A DNA stretch of 31,437 bases, from NCBI GenBank assembly GCA_027858145.1, contig JAQIDF010000120.1, positions 1 through 31,437 on the forward strand. The letters run 5' to 3'. Numbering within the stretch: position 1 is the stretch's first letter; every line of letters begins with the position of its first letter. Below the pieces are notes generated by a model. That model did no database searches. It was not told the origin of the DNA and worked only from the letters and a program-made list of their open reading frames with translations. The position numbers and the translations under genes were made by a program. Source of the DNA: Prolixibacteraceae bacterium. GTDB taxonomy: Bacteria > Bacteroidota > Bacteroidia > Bacteroidales > Prolixibacteraceae. Positions 8,023 through 15,809 of this stretch are shown piece by piece.

Positions 8023-8195
8023 TGAGGTTAAGACCAATCAATGACCATTGACTTTCTTTATCTTCAAAAACCAGGGTTTTACCGATTTTTTTCAGCAACC
8101 AACAAATATGAGAATCCGGAAGTAACTTTTCTTCCCTACCTTCGTCATAACTATACATTTCTTTATTATTTGACAAAATTTAAATCAAAAAAGCT

Positions 8196-8921
8196 ATGAT
8201 CAAACTTAAATCTTATCTGTCGGTTTTTATTGCCATTTTGGCATCAGCCCAATTCATGACAACAAGTTGTGTTGTTAATTCTCATGCAGGTAATGGCAAT
8301 GTCGTTAAAGAAGATCGGGAAATTTCAGGGTTTAACTCCATATCTGCAAGTGCCGGTTTAAATGTTTACCTTACTCAATCAGATGAAGAGCAGGTTGTTG
8401 TTGAAGCTGATGAAAACCTTATGGAATACATCATAACAGATGTAAGAGGGAATCAACTTCAATGTGAAGTTGAAGGAAATATACGTCGCTCAACAAAACT
8501 CAACATTTATGTATCGTACAAGGTTTTGAACAACATCTCGATATCATCGGGTGCCGATATTGAAACTGAAAATATGCTACGTAGTAATAACCTTAGTATT
8601 AATGCAAGCAGTGGTGCTGACGCTAATTTAGAGATAGAGGCTGTATCGGTTAATTGTCAGGCAAGTAGTGGTGCCGATGTAAAACTAAAAGGACAATGCG
8701 ATCATTTTAGTGCAAATTCCAGTTCGGGTGCCGATATTAAAGCTAATGGCTTGTCATGTAAATCGGCTCAGGCTGTTGCTTCAAGTGCAGGTGATATACG
8801 CCTTTCAGTTTCCGAAAGCATCAACGCCAATGCCAGTAGTGGCGGTGATGTTGTTTTCCATGGCAGCCCCAAAACAATCAACATCGATGAGTCAAGCGGT
8901 GGAGATGTAAAACAATATTAA
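8196..8921 (+). CDS. DUF2807 (GIN domain) beta-helix lipoprotein or secreted protein
   Basis: The protein has 241 residues. The N-terminus is a hydrophobic signal (about residues 4-24) ending MTTSC, so Cys25 may be lipidated, though the lipobox is not ideal. The rest is a DUF2807 head: GNGNVVKEDREISGFNSIS, then LNVYLTQSDEEQVVVEADENL. From about residue 117 there is a ladder of seven turns carrying SSGAD, SSGAD, SSGAD, SSGAD, SSAGD, SSGGD and SSGGD every 18-21 residues, the pattern expected for a right-handed parallel beta-helix with a stacked Ser-Ser-Gly-Asp turn. DUF2807 proteins are common in Bacteroidota, and their function is not established (putative adhesin or envelope-stress genes). 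Followed by a strong terminator. Confidence 0.85.
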   Translation: MIKLKSYLSVFIAILASAQFMTTSCVVNSHAGNGNVVKEDREISGFNSISASAGLNVYLTQSDEEQVVVEADENLMEYIITDVRGNQLQCEVEGNIRRSTKLNIYVSYKVLNNISISSGADIETENMLRSNNLSINASSGADANLEIEAVSVNCQASSGADVKLKGQCDHFSANSSSGADIKANGLSCKSAQAVASSAGDIRLSVSESINANASSGGDVVFHGSPKTINIDESSGGDVKQY

Positions 8922-8932
8922 AGGCATAGCAG

Positions 8933-8993
8933 AAGTGGCAATAGCAAAAAGCAGATGTACGAACATGAATTATTTTTGCTAAAGCCACTTTTT
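8933..8993 (+). terminator. Long terminator hairpin after the DUF2807 gene
   Basis: AAGTGGC (8933-8939) pairs with GCCACTT (8984-8990) and TAGCAAAAA (8942-8950) with TTTTTGCTA (8973-8981), interrupted by a 2 x 2 mismatch. A short T-run ends at 8993. The arm words GTGGCA and TAGCA, and the following GGTTGAGATT, are the same words that build the larger repeat at 18.97-19.2 kb, so this may be a member of that family used as a terminator. Confidence 0.7.
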
Positions 8994-9042
8994 AGGTTGA
9001 GATTAAAGTTAAGGCCGAGCTCACTAATAACTGGTAAAGCCA

Positions 9043-9601
9043 TTATAACTTAACCCGCTGAATCATCTCTTTCAACTCAGCGGCAATTGTGCGAATACCT
9101 TCTTCCATTTTGCCTTCTGATGCATTACTAAAATTCATGCGCACATTTGACCTTCCATTTGATGAAACAAAAAATGAAATGCCGGGTACAAACACCACAT
9201 TTTTTTTCATTGTTCGTTTCACCAGTTCCATCGCATCAATTTCTTCAGGCAAGTCAAGCCACAAAAACATTCCACCGCCGGGCTATGTAAACTGAACACC
9301 TTCCGGCATGTATTTTTCAAGCAACTTTTGCATCTGCAAGCATTGCCGTTTATAGGCTTCCCGTATAATCTGAAGGTGCTTATCGATATCATTATTTAAT
9401 AGATAGCGGTATATTACATATTGCGATAAGTTGTTTGTATGCAGGTCGGTTGACTGTAATATTTCCGGCCTGCAAAATATCCGGACCTTCTACTTTCAAG
9501 TCAACTTCATAAAATTTGGGACTGTAAGCCGACAAAGCCTGAATGCCACCCAGGTATGTCGGTTTTTCAACCAAAACACCATCTCCCGGGTTAACAAACA
9601 T
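9043..9601 (-). pseudogene. Degraded PLP-dependent class I aminotransferase (2-aminoadipate transaminase/MocR-like)
   Basis: Read on the minus strand from 9601, the sequence begins inside the PLP domain (FVNPGDGVLVEKPTYLGGI, then YEVDLKVEGPDIL). After DIL the frame changes near 9455-9470 and continues in another frame as DLHTNNLSQYVIYRYLLNND, then KHLQIIREAYKRQ and LLEKYMPEGVQFT. A TAG stop (9283-9285) interrupts it just before PGGGMFLWLDLP and the C-terminal NVRMNFSNASEGKMEEGIR. The N-terminal third is absent, since AT-rich non-coding sequence follows upstream. The piece between DIL and the DLHTNN segment, which in the family contains the PLP-binding lysine, is deleted. At least three independent lesions mean it cannot encode an active enzyme. 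Family assignment is from recognisable motifs. The exact substrate of the ancestor is unknown. Confidence 0.85.
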
Positions 9602-9687
9602 TTTTTTCTTAAATGTCAGTTGTTTGTATTTTATTGTTTACAAAAGAATAAAATATATTTTAAAAAATAGTATGTTTCGTGCAGTTA

Positions 9688-10908
9688 TTATTCATTATCA
9701 TACTCGAAGAAACTTTCTGGCAGAAATTTAACAGGCAACCATGAGGCAACGCCTCCAATAATTAACACAGTTATACTTATCAAAACAAGGCTCCAGAAAC
9801 GGATTTCAACCGGATAATTTTCAACAGCAAACGACATCGGGAACTTTAGCCACCCAAAATAAATTTGACCAAGGCAGATTAAGATACCCAACACCAATCC
9901 AATTGTTGCACCCACTACAGAAACCAGCATCCCTTCGAAGAAAAATATTTTGCCGATTTTTTTCCGGGTTAACCCCAGGCTCAACAAAATATGAATATCT
10001 TTTTTCTTATCGAGCAGGAGCATGGCAATGGAGCTGGCTAAATTGAATGAAGCAATGATTACAATGAAAGAAAGTATCAAGTATATAAAGAACCGTTCGC
10101 TTTCAGCCACCCTGTAATATTGTTCATGTTGTTGGTAACGGTTTTGTACCACATATTCATCACCCAAAAGCTTCTGTAGTTTCTTTTGAAATTTTCGTTC
10201 GTTGACCCCCGTTACCAGTCCGAGCTCAATCGAAGTTACGGTACTGTCCATATCGAGTAAGTCGCGGGCCATTTTTATGGGAATTATAGCAAATTGGTTG
10301 TCAACTTCTTGCTGCCCAACAGCATAAATACCCGAAAGAAAAACATGTTCCTGCTTAAAAGGACTTGTAAAAGTTGACATTCCTGTGCCTTTTTTAGGCA
10401 CCGAAATATGTATCGGGTTGATAAAATTAGCTGAAGCACCAAGATTGTAAGCTACTCCACGTCCGATAATAGCATAATCGAAATTGCCATCGTTAAGCAC
10501 CAATTCGCCATCGTACAACACCTCTTCGAGGTTGCTCAATTCGAGGTACTCCTCTTCAACTCCTTTAATTCTGGCTATGAATTGACGACCTTCAAACCGA
10601 AGGTGGGCAATTTCTTCAGCCACTTCGCAAAAATGAACAACCGATTCGTCATTTTTTATCTTTTCAAAAACAGCTGTATTCGGATTAAATTGTTTACCCT
10701 CGGCAACCGTGATTTTGATTTGTGGATCGAAAAAACTGTAGAATGATTTTATTAATACGTCGAAGCCATTAAAAATTGAAAGCACTACTACCAAAGCGAT
10801 AGTGCCCACGGTTACGCCCACCAAAGCAACTCCCGAAATGATATTTACAACATTTTTTGCCTTTTTGGTACGTAAATATCTGCGTGCTATGTAATATGAA
10901 AAATCCAC
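9688..10908 (-). CDS. FtsX-like ABC transporter permease, LolC/LolE type
   Basis: This inner-membrane protein of 406 residues probably belongs to a lipoprotein-release or related ABC exporter. Topology fits the type VII (MacB/FtsX) fold: one helix at about 20-47, a large periplasmic domain (about 50-270), then three helices (about 272-295, 318-346 and 370-393). The N-terminus YYIARRYLRTKKAKNVVNII and the loop LDKKKDIHILLSLGLTRKKI (coupling helix) are typical of LolC/E. The start codon is GTG at 10908, directly after the TAG of the methyltransferase gene (TAGGTG), so translation is probably coupled. No ABC ATPase is adjacent. In this phylum the permease gene often follows rbfA, as here. Confidence 0.85.
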   Translation of the reverse strand: MDFSYYIARRYLRTKKAKNVVNIISGVALVGVTVGTIALVVVLSIFNGFDVLIKSFYSFFDPQIKITVAEGKQFNPNTAVFEKIKNDESVVHFCEVAEEIAHLRFEGRQFIARIKGVEEEYLELSNLEEVLYDGELVLNDGNFDYAIIGRGVAYNLGASANFINPIHISVPKKGTGMSTFTSPFKQEHVFLSGIYAVGQQEVDNQFAIIPIKMARDLLDMDSTVTSIELGLVTGVNERKFQKKLQKLLGDEYVVQNRYQQHEQYYRVAESERFFIYLILSFIVIIASFNLASSIAMLLLDKKKDIHILLSLGLTRKKIGKIFFFEGMLVSVVGATIGLVLGILICLGQIYFGWLKFPMSFAVENYPVEIRFWSLVLISITVLIIGGVASWLPVKFLPESFFEYDNE

Positions 10909-11721
10909 CTATTTGTAGGCTGTAACAATTAATCCTGTCCCTTTTTTATGCTCCTCTTTCACATCGGCACGGTTTAAAATGGCAACCAGCCAAAAGGTTA
11001 AAATGTAATAAAACGGTATCAGTATAAAGAACAGTTTGCTAAATCCCAATAGCTGAATCGGGTATTTCATAGAAAGTTTCCATGCCAAACTACCGGGTTT
11101 TCCATACTGATAGCGTGCATACACCTTCGAAAAACCGGCTTTTCGGAGTTTTACTTTAATTTCTTCGATGTTGTACCCATCACGAACATGCTCGTCAATA
11201 AATCCCGATACTTCATCACCATCATGCTCATGGGCATCTGAACCACCCTGATCTGATGGTGTTGAAATAAGCAACATCCCATTTTCTTTCATTGAAGCAT
11301 AAAAGTTTTTAAACACTTGTATATCTTCTTCGATATGCTCCATCACATCAACTGAAAGTATCAGGTCGAATTGTTCGGGTTCAACATATTTGGTAAGATC
11401 CGCTTTTTCAAATATTACCCGGTTATTCAAGTTTGATTTCAGAAAAAATTCGTTGCAGTCAGTTATTTGTTCTTGTTTTACATCTACCGCTTTAATTAAA
11501 GCACTTGGGAAAAATTGTGACATACGATACGTATATTGTCCGAAACCTGAGCCTGCATCCAAAATAACCGGAAATTCAGGAGCTTTCCATTTTTTCAACT
11601 CTTTACGGATGTGCCACGAGCGGAGTAATAACCAATCGAGTAAACGGTAAAAAACCTTACGTAAAAAAACGGTTTTATTAAAAAAGCTGCCAAGGCTTCG
11701 TTTTATAGGATCGTATTGCAT
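10909..11721 (-). CDS. Class I SAM-dependent methyltransferase
   Basis: The protein has 270 residues. Rossmann-fold motif I is VILDAGSGFGQYTYRMSQ, the acidic end of strand 2 is AVDVKQEQI, motif II is FDLILSVDVMEHIEEDI, and motif III is GMLLISTPSDQGGSD. After about residue 200 the sequence becomes hydrophobic (LFFILIPFYYILTFWLVAILN), suggesting a membrane-associated C-terminus. Substrate is not evident; the overall layout resembles methyltransferase type 11 proteins acting on small lipophilic molecules or lipids. It sits between rbfA (4-base gap) and the permease (no gap), so the three genes form one minus-strand transcription unit. Confidence 0.8.
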   Translation of the reverse strand: MQYDPIKRSLGSFFNKTVFLRKVFYRLLDWLLLRSWHIRKELKKWKAPEFPVILDAGSGFGQYTYRMSQFFPSALIKAVDVKQEQITDCNEFFLKSNLNNRVIFEKADLTKYVEPEQFDLILSVDVMEHIEEDIQVFKNFYASMKENGMLLISTPSDQGGSDAHEHDGDEVSGFIDEHVRDGYNIEEIKVKLRKAGFSKVYARYQYGKPGSLAWKLSMKYPIQLLGFSKLFFILIPFYYILTFWLVAILNRADVKEEHKKGTGLIVTAYK

Positions 11722-11725
11722 AATT

Positions 11726-12070
11726 TTAAGGGTTTTGGTTTAAAACATCATCGATGCGGTCAATATAATCAAGACTATCATCAAGGAAAAAAGCGAGTTC
11801 CGGTACAACGCGTAATTGCTTTCCAACTTTATGCCCCAGTTCCCCACGTATTTGTCCGGCCAGTTGCCTGATCAAATTAAGCGTTTCTTCAGCACCTTCC
11901 GATGGAAAAACACTAAGATATACCTTAGCAACCGTTAAATCTTTTGAAACCCGCACAACCGTTACCGATATCATTTTACCTCTCAGCGATGTACGTGCCA
12001 GCTCCTGAAAAATTGTTGCCAGGTCTTTTTGCAATAGTCTTGATACTTTATTTTGTCTTATTGAATACAT
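11726..12070 (-). CDS. rbfA: 30S ribosome-binding factor A
   Basis: RbfA is a small KH-fold protein that binds the immature 30S subunit and helps final 16S rRNA processing, especially in the cold. The 114 residues match the family. Visible signatures are the N-terminal RQNKVSRLLQKDLATIFQEL helix, the strand ISVTVVRVSKDLTVAKVYLSVF, the helix RQLAGQIRGELGHKV, and the terminal RVVPELAFFLDDSLDYIDRIDDVL, whose RVVPEL-DDS pattern is diagnostic. It is first in a tight minus-strand unit with the methyltransferase and permease, and a consensus -7 box lies 19 bases upstream of its ATG. Confidence 0.95.
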   Translation of the reverse strand: MYSIRQNKVSRLLQKDLATIFQELARTSLRGKMISVTVVRVSKDLTVAKVYLSVFPSEGAEETLNLIRQLAGQIRGELGHKVGKQLRVVPELAFFLDDSLDYIDRIDDVLNQNP

Positions 12071-12088
12071 AACAACCGTTTAAGTACA

Positions 12089-12096
12089 CAAAGTTA
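12089..12096 (-). promoter_or_regulatory. -7 box of the rbfA unit promoter
   Basis: On the minus strand this reads TAACTTTG, an exact TAnnTTTG. The -33 region is poor (no clear TTTG at the right spacing). The box lies 19 bases upstream of the rbfA ATG, implying a leader of about 12 nt. Confidence 0.5.
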
Positions 12097-12175
12097 ATTA
12101 TTCAGATTGATTATTGATAAAAAAAGTGAATTAGTAAACATGTATTATCTGAAGTGAACATTACTTAGAAAAGGA

Positions 12176-12203
12176 TTGTTAATTCATTATTTATTTTTCT
12201 TTG
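12176..12203 (+). promoter_or_regulatory. Possible sucCD promoter
   Basis: TTG (12176-12178) and TTTCTTTG (12196-12203, 7 of 8 to TAnnTTTG) are 17 bases apart. The leader to the sucC ATG at 12215 would be very short. An alternative weak -7 box is TATTTTTC at 12192. This is a tentative call. Confidence 0.3.
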
Positions 12204-12214
12204 AAGCATAAACT

Positions 12215-13372
12215 ATGAAGTTACTCGAATATCAATCAAAAGCTATTTTAAGCAAAGCCGGCCTGCCGGTGCCCGAAAGTATTCATGTTACATCACACAG
12301 TGAGGTATCAGATGCCCTGAAAAAGGTATCGTTTACCCGCGGGGTTGTTAAAGCTCAGGCTTTTACCGGCGGTAGAGGAAAAGCGGGCGGCATTAAACTT
12401 TTCGTTAGTCCTGAAGAAGCTGAAAATTACGCTCGTGAGATAATTGGCATGCAGCTGGTAACTCATCAAACCGGTTCGGAAGGTGTAAAGGTTTATTCGG
12501 CATTGCTGGAAAAAGCCGGTACCGGGCTAAAAGAATTTTACCTGGCTATTTTGCTCGACCGGACAAAAGTAAACCCGCTCATTATGATATCGCCTGATGG
12601 CGGCGTAGATATTGAAGAGGTGGCTGAAAAAACCCCTGATCGCATTTTGCGTCTTTATCCTGAATATGGGAAACCAGTTTCTGAAGAGCTAAAAACGAAG
12701 GCGGCAGATTTTCTTAATCTAACGGGCGAATTGAAAAAACAGTTGGGCGATATTATTCAAAAACTTTACGATGTTTATCTTCAGCGTGATGCTTCGCTTA
12801 TTGAAATAAACCCGCTTGCACTTACAGATGACAATAAACTGGAATTACTCGACTGTAAATTTGATATTGACGATAATGCAATATTCAGGCAGAAAGAGTC
12901 AGGGGGCGATCCCAACGCCGAAAAGAATGAAGCGGAGATAGAGGCTTCAAAATATGGTATGAGTTATATTTCGCTCGATGGCAATATTGGCTGCATGGTT
13001 AACGGCGCCGGACTGGCAATGGCGACCATGGACTCGATAAAACATAACGGCGGTGAGCCTGCCAACTTTCTTGATGTAGGCGGGTCAGCAACCGAAGAAG
13101 CTGTAACGAAGGCCTTCGACATAATATCGGGCGATCATGCCGTAAAATGTATTCTTGTCAATATTTTTGGCGGTATTATGAAATGCGACACCATTGCCAA
13201 CGGCATTGTGGCTGCTGTGAAAAAGAGTGGTTTGAAATTGCCGCTGGTCGTACGCCTCGAAGGTACAAATGTAGATATTGGCAAAAAAATAATTGAAGAA
13301 TCGGGCTTAAATATTATCAGCGCTGAAAACCTCGACGATGCTGCCCGCAAAACTGTTTCTGTAACCAAATAA
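12215..13372 (+). CDS. sucC: Succinyl-CoA synthetase, beta subunit (ADP-forming type)
   Basis: With SucD this catalyses succinyl-CoA + NDP + Pi to succinate + CoA + NTP in the TCA cycle, or the reverse in the reductive branch used by many anaerobes. The 385 residues are normal. The N-terminal ATP-grasp domain shows EYQSKAIL, KAQAFTGGRGKAGGIKL and the metal-binding EINPLALTDDNKLELLDCKF. The C-terminal CoA-ligase domain shows MVNGAGLAMATMD, PANFLDVGGSATEEAV and ILVNIFGGIMKCD. It is followed after 11 bases by sucD. Confidence 0.96.
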   Translation: MKLLEYQSKAILSKAGLPVPESIHVTSHSEVSDALKKVSFTRGVVKAQAFTGGRGKAGGIKLFVSPEEAENYAREIIGMQLVTHQTGSEGVKVYSALLEKAGTGLKEFYLAILLDRTKVNPLIMISPDGGVDIEEVAEKTPDRILRLYPEYGKPVSEELKTKAADFLNLTGELKKQLGDIIQKLYDVYLQRDASLIEINPLALTDDNKLELLDCKFDIDDNAIFRQKESGGDPNAEKNEAEIEASKYGMSYISLDGNIGCMVNGAGLAMATMDSIKHNGGEPANFLDVGGSATEEAVTKAFDIISGDHAVKCILVNIFGGIMKCDTIANGIVAAVKKSGLKLPLVVRLEGTNVDIGKKIIEESGLNIISAENLDDAARKTVSVTK

Positions 13373-13383
13373 TAACGAAAATT

Positions 13384-14301
13384 ATGGCCATATTAGTTGA
13401 TAAAAATACAAAACTCATCACTCAGGGAATTACCGGGAAAGCCGGTTTGTTTCACACCAAACGCTGTAATGAATACGGTACAAATGTAGTTGGCGGGGTA
13501 AACCCCAAAAAAGCCGGCACCAAAATCGAAGGCTTTCCGGTATTCGGCAATGTAAAAGATGCCGTTAAAGAAACCGGCGCCAACACTTCTATGATTTTTG
13601 TTCCGGCACCTTTTGCTGCCGATGCCATCATTGAAGCTGCCGATGCAGGTATCCGGCTCATAGTAGCTATTACCGAAGGCATTCCGGTACGCGACATGTT
13701 TGGTGTTCATGAATACCTAAAAAAATCAGACTCAATACTGGTAGGCCCAAATTGCCCGGGAATCACTACTGCCGATGTGGCCAAAGTGGGCATTGCCCCC
13801 GGGTTTATCCACAAAAAAGGCAAGGTTGGGATTGTTTCGCGCTCGGGAACCCTTACCTACGAAGCGGTACATCAAACCACCCTGTCCGGATTAGGACAAA
13901 CAACAGCTGTTGGTATTGGTGGCGACCCCATCCATGGTCTTAATCACATTGATGTGATAAAAATGTTTAATGATGACCCGGAAACCGAAGCCATTGTATT
14001 GATTGGAGAAATTGGCGGCAACGATGAAGAAGAAGCCGCTGAGTACATTAAGTCGAATGTAAACAAACCGGTTGCTGCATTTATTGCAGGTTCGTCAGCA
14101 CCAAAAGGTAAACGCATGGGGCATGCCGGCGCTATCATCAGTGGTTCAAAAGGCACTGCCGAAAGTAAAATAAAAGCCTTGCAGGATGCCGGTGTTATGG
14201 TTGCCCTTACTGCTGCCGACATTGGCCACCAAATGTGCCTCGCACTTCGCGAACGTACCGGTAAATGCCATTGTAACAGAACTGAAGATTGTAAATACTA
14301 A
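13384..14301 (+). CDS. sucD: Succinyl-CoA synthetase, alpha subunit, with Cys-rich C-terminal tail
   Basis: This is the CoA-binding and phosphohistidine subunit. The 305 residues show GITGKAGLFHTKRCNEYGT, VGGVNPKKAGTK, the NCPGI segment of GPNCPGITT, SRSGTLTYEAVHQT, and the active-site histidine in MGHAGAIISG (about residue 247). The family usually ends near residue 290 after the DIG helix. Here about 15 residues follow, ending RTGKCHCNRTEDCKY with three cysteines and a histidine. I see no frameshift that would explain this tail. A metal or redox role is speculative. SucC lies 11 bases upstream, so the two form one operon. Confidence 0.95.
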   Translation: MAILVDKNTKLITQGITGKAGLFHTKRCNEYGTNVVGGVNPKKAGTKIEGFPVFGNVKDAVKETGANTSMIFVPAPFAADAIIEAADAGIRLIVAITEGIPVRDMFGVHEYLKKSDSILVGPNCPGITTADVAKVGIAPGFIHKKGKVGIVSRSGTLTYEAVHQTTLSGLGQTTAVGIGGDPIHGLNHIDVIKMFNDDPETEAIVLIGEIGGNDEEEAAEYIKSNVNKPVAAFIAGSSAPKGKRMGHAGAIISGSKGTAESKIKALQDAGVMVALTAADIGHQMCLALRERTGKCHCNRTEDCKY

Positions 14302-14377
14302 CAAAGTCATTCGCCATTGGTTAATTTGACATTAGGAGAGGTATGCATCAAGCTCACCCTCAGCTTATGTGTCCCCC

Positions 14378-15013
14378 TCACGGTGAAAACCGAACAACAT
14401 TCCAATTGTTAAAATGTTTTATAAAAACGATACGGTCGTGCAGCCTGTGTTGACGTCCCTGCCAAAATTCAATGCTTATGGGTTTAATCAGGTAACCACC
14501 CCAAAAATCGGGGCGCTCAATTTCTTGTCCTTCCCACTTGTTTTTTTCTTCACGCCACATTTTCTCAAGCTCCTGGCGGTTTTGTACTTCTGTGCTCTGA
14601 TGTGACATGATAGCACTTATTTTACTTTCAAAAGGCCTTGAATTAAAATAAGCATCACTTGTTTCAGCATCTGTTTTATGAACCAGACCTTCAACCTTAA
14701 CCTGCCGCTCCAGTTCAGGCCAGAAAAAATGCGCAGCCACTTTACTGTTCACTGCCAAATCTTTTCCTTTATGGCTCCTGTAATTTGTGAAGAAAACCAA
14801 ACCATCGTTTCTCAAATACTTTAACAAAACAATCCGCATAGACGGCTGCCCGTCGGCACTGGCTGTTGCTACTGTCATTGCCGTATGTTCAGGACATCCA
14901 GCTTCATCAGCCTCCTTAATCCACTTCTCCAGCTGCTTTAAGGGCTCAGTCCCTACTGACTTTTTATTCAACCCCTGTTGTATATACTCCCTTCGTACTT
15001 CCGATAAATCCAT
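14378..15013 (-). CDS. pdxH: Pyridoxamine/pyridoxine 5'-phosphate oxidase
   Basis: This FMN-dependent enzyme oxidises PNP or PMP to pyridoxal 5'-phosphate, the last step of vitamin B6 synthesis and salvage. The 211 residues match the family. Signatures are the N-terminal substrate helix MDLSEVRREYIQQGL, SMRIVLLKYLRNDGLVFFTN with YRSHKGKDL (FMN phosphate contacts), HFFWPELERQVKVEG, YFNSRPFESKISAIMSHQST, and the C-terminal EFWQGRQHRLHDRIVF ending NVVRFSP. It is divergent from ispD with a 106-base gap and convergent with sucD. I see no strong terminator in the 76 bases between sucD and pdxH. Confidence 0.96.
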   Translation of the reverse strand: MDLSEVRREYIQQGLNKKSVGTEPLKQLEKWIKEADEAGCPEHTAMTVATASADGQPSMRIVLLKYLRNDGLVFFTNYRSHKGKDLAVNSKVAAHFFWPELERQVKVEGLVHKTDAETSDAYFNSRPFESKISAIMSHQSTEVQNRQELEKMWREEKNKWEGQEIERPDFWGGYLIKPISIEFWQGRQHRLHDRIVFIKHFNNWNVVRFSP

Positions 15014-15093
15014 AATCTCTTTTTAACTCAACAATATTAACATGGCAAAGTTTCTAAACTTTAACTAAACTTTCAAAAATCTGCATTATTTAG

Positions 15094-15101
15094 CATCTTT
15101 G
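15094..15101 (+). promoter_or_regulatory. -7-like box upstream of ispD
   Basis: CATCTTTG matches TAnnTTTG at 7 of 8. It covers the TTG at 15099 that could be misread as the ispD start, and so supports ATG 15120. No clear -33 box. Confidence 0.35.
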
Positions 15102-15119
15102 TTTGAAAATCAATCATCA

Positions 15120-15803
15120 ATGAAACAATTCGCCTTAATTGTTGCCGGGGGCAATGGCAGCCGTATGAAGTCAGACGTACCTAAACAGTTTTTATTGCTG
15201 GATAAGCTACCGGTGCTAATGCACAGCATAAACCGTTTTTATCATTTCAATCCCAAAATTGAAATACTACTGGTGCTCCCTGAAGTGCAGGTTGATACGT
15301 GGAAATCGCTTTGCAAAAATTATGAATTTGACGTAAAACATCAAATTGTGCATGGTGGTGAAAACCGGTTTCAAAGTGTGAAAAGCGGATTAAAAGCGAT
15401 CAACGGCAAAGGCATTGTGTTTATTCACGACGGCGTGCGCCCGCTGGTAAGTTTCGAAACCATCAGCCGATGCCTCGAAACAACGCTCGAAAAAGGAAAT
15501 GCTGTGCCAATACTACCTGTCGTTGAATCATTAAGAATGGTTGATAATGGAACAAACCGTATTGAAGACCGCGAAAAATATGTTAGCATTCAAACACCGC
15601 AAACGTTTTATGTTGAAGAAATAAAAGCGGCCTATGCCAGGGGTTACGACCCACTTTTTACCGACGACACATCGGTGCTCGAACGAACCGGCAAAACCAT
15701 TAATCTGGTAGAAGGCAACCGAGAAAACATTAAAATAACCCACCCCACTGATTTGATTGTAGCTAAAGCATTGTTTCGGGGACAAAGCATAAACAAGGCT
15801 TGA
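15120..15803 (+). CDS. ispD: 2-C-methyl-D-erythritol 4-phosphate cytidylyltransferase
   Basis: The enzyme makes CDP-ME from MEP and CTP in the non-mevalonate isoprenoid pathway. I use ATG 15120 (227 residues) because the upstream alternative is a TTG inside a promoter-like box and the family begins right at the first strand. Signatures are FALIVAGGNGSRMKSDVPKQF (nucleotide loop with the catalytic Arg and Lys), LDKLPVLMHSI, HDGVRPLVS, TPQTFYVEEIKAAY, FTDDTSVLER and the C-terminal GNRENIKITHPTDL. It converges on the zinc-ribbon membrane gene with only 6 bases between stop codons. Confidence 0.95.
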   Translation: MKQFALIVAGGNGSRMKSDVPKQFLLLDKLPVLMHSINRFYHFNPKIEILLVLPEVQVDTWKSLCKNYEFDVKHQIVHGGENRFQSVKSGLKAINGKGIVFIHDGVRPLVSFETISRCLETTLEKGNAVPILPVVESLRMVDNGTNRIEDREKYVSIQTPQTFYVEEIKAAYARGYDPLFTDDTSVLERTGKTINLVEGNRENIKITHPTDLIVAKALFRGQSINKA

Positions 15804-15809
15804 GTTTTC

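Noticed and set aside
7916..8176. Minus-strand open frame of 86 codons with a charged N-terminal half (YDEGREEKLLPDSHICWLL)
   Set aside because: It looks slightly protein-like, but it overlaps the end of the DUF2059 gene, has no promoter or recognisable family, and its second half is the antisense of that gene. It could be a remnant, but I cannot support it.
9089..9731. Plus-strand open frames of 62-79 codons across the aminotransferase remnant
   Set aside because: They are antisense shadows of the decayed minus-strand gene with no recognisable domain.
14302..14377. Possible terminator between sucD and pdxH
   Set aside because: I could not find a stem with a T-run on either strand in these 76 bases.
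15099..15119. Upstream TTG start for ispD
   Set aside because: It lies in a promoter-like box and adds seven residues before the conserved first strand.
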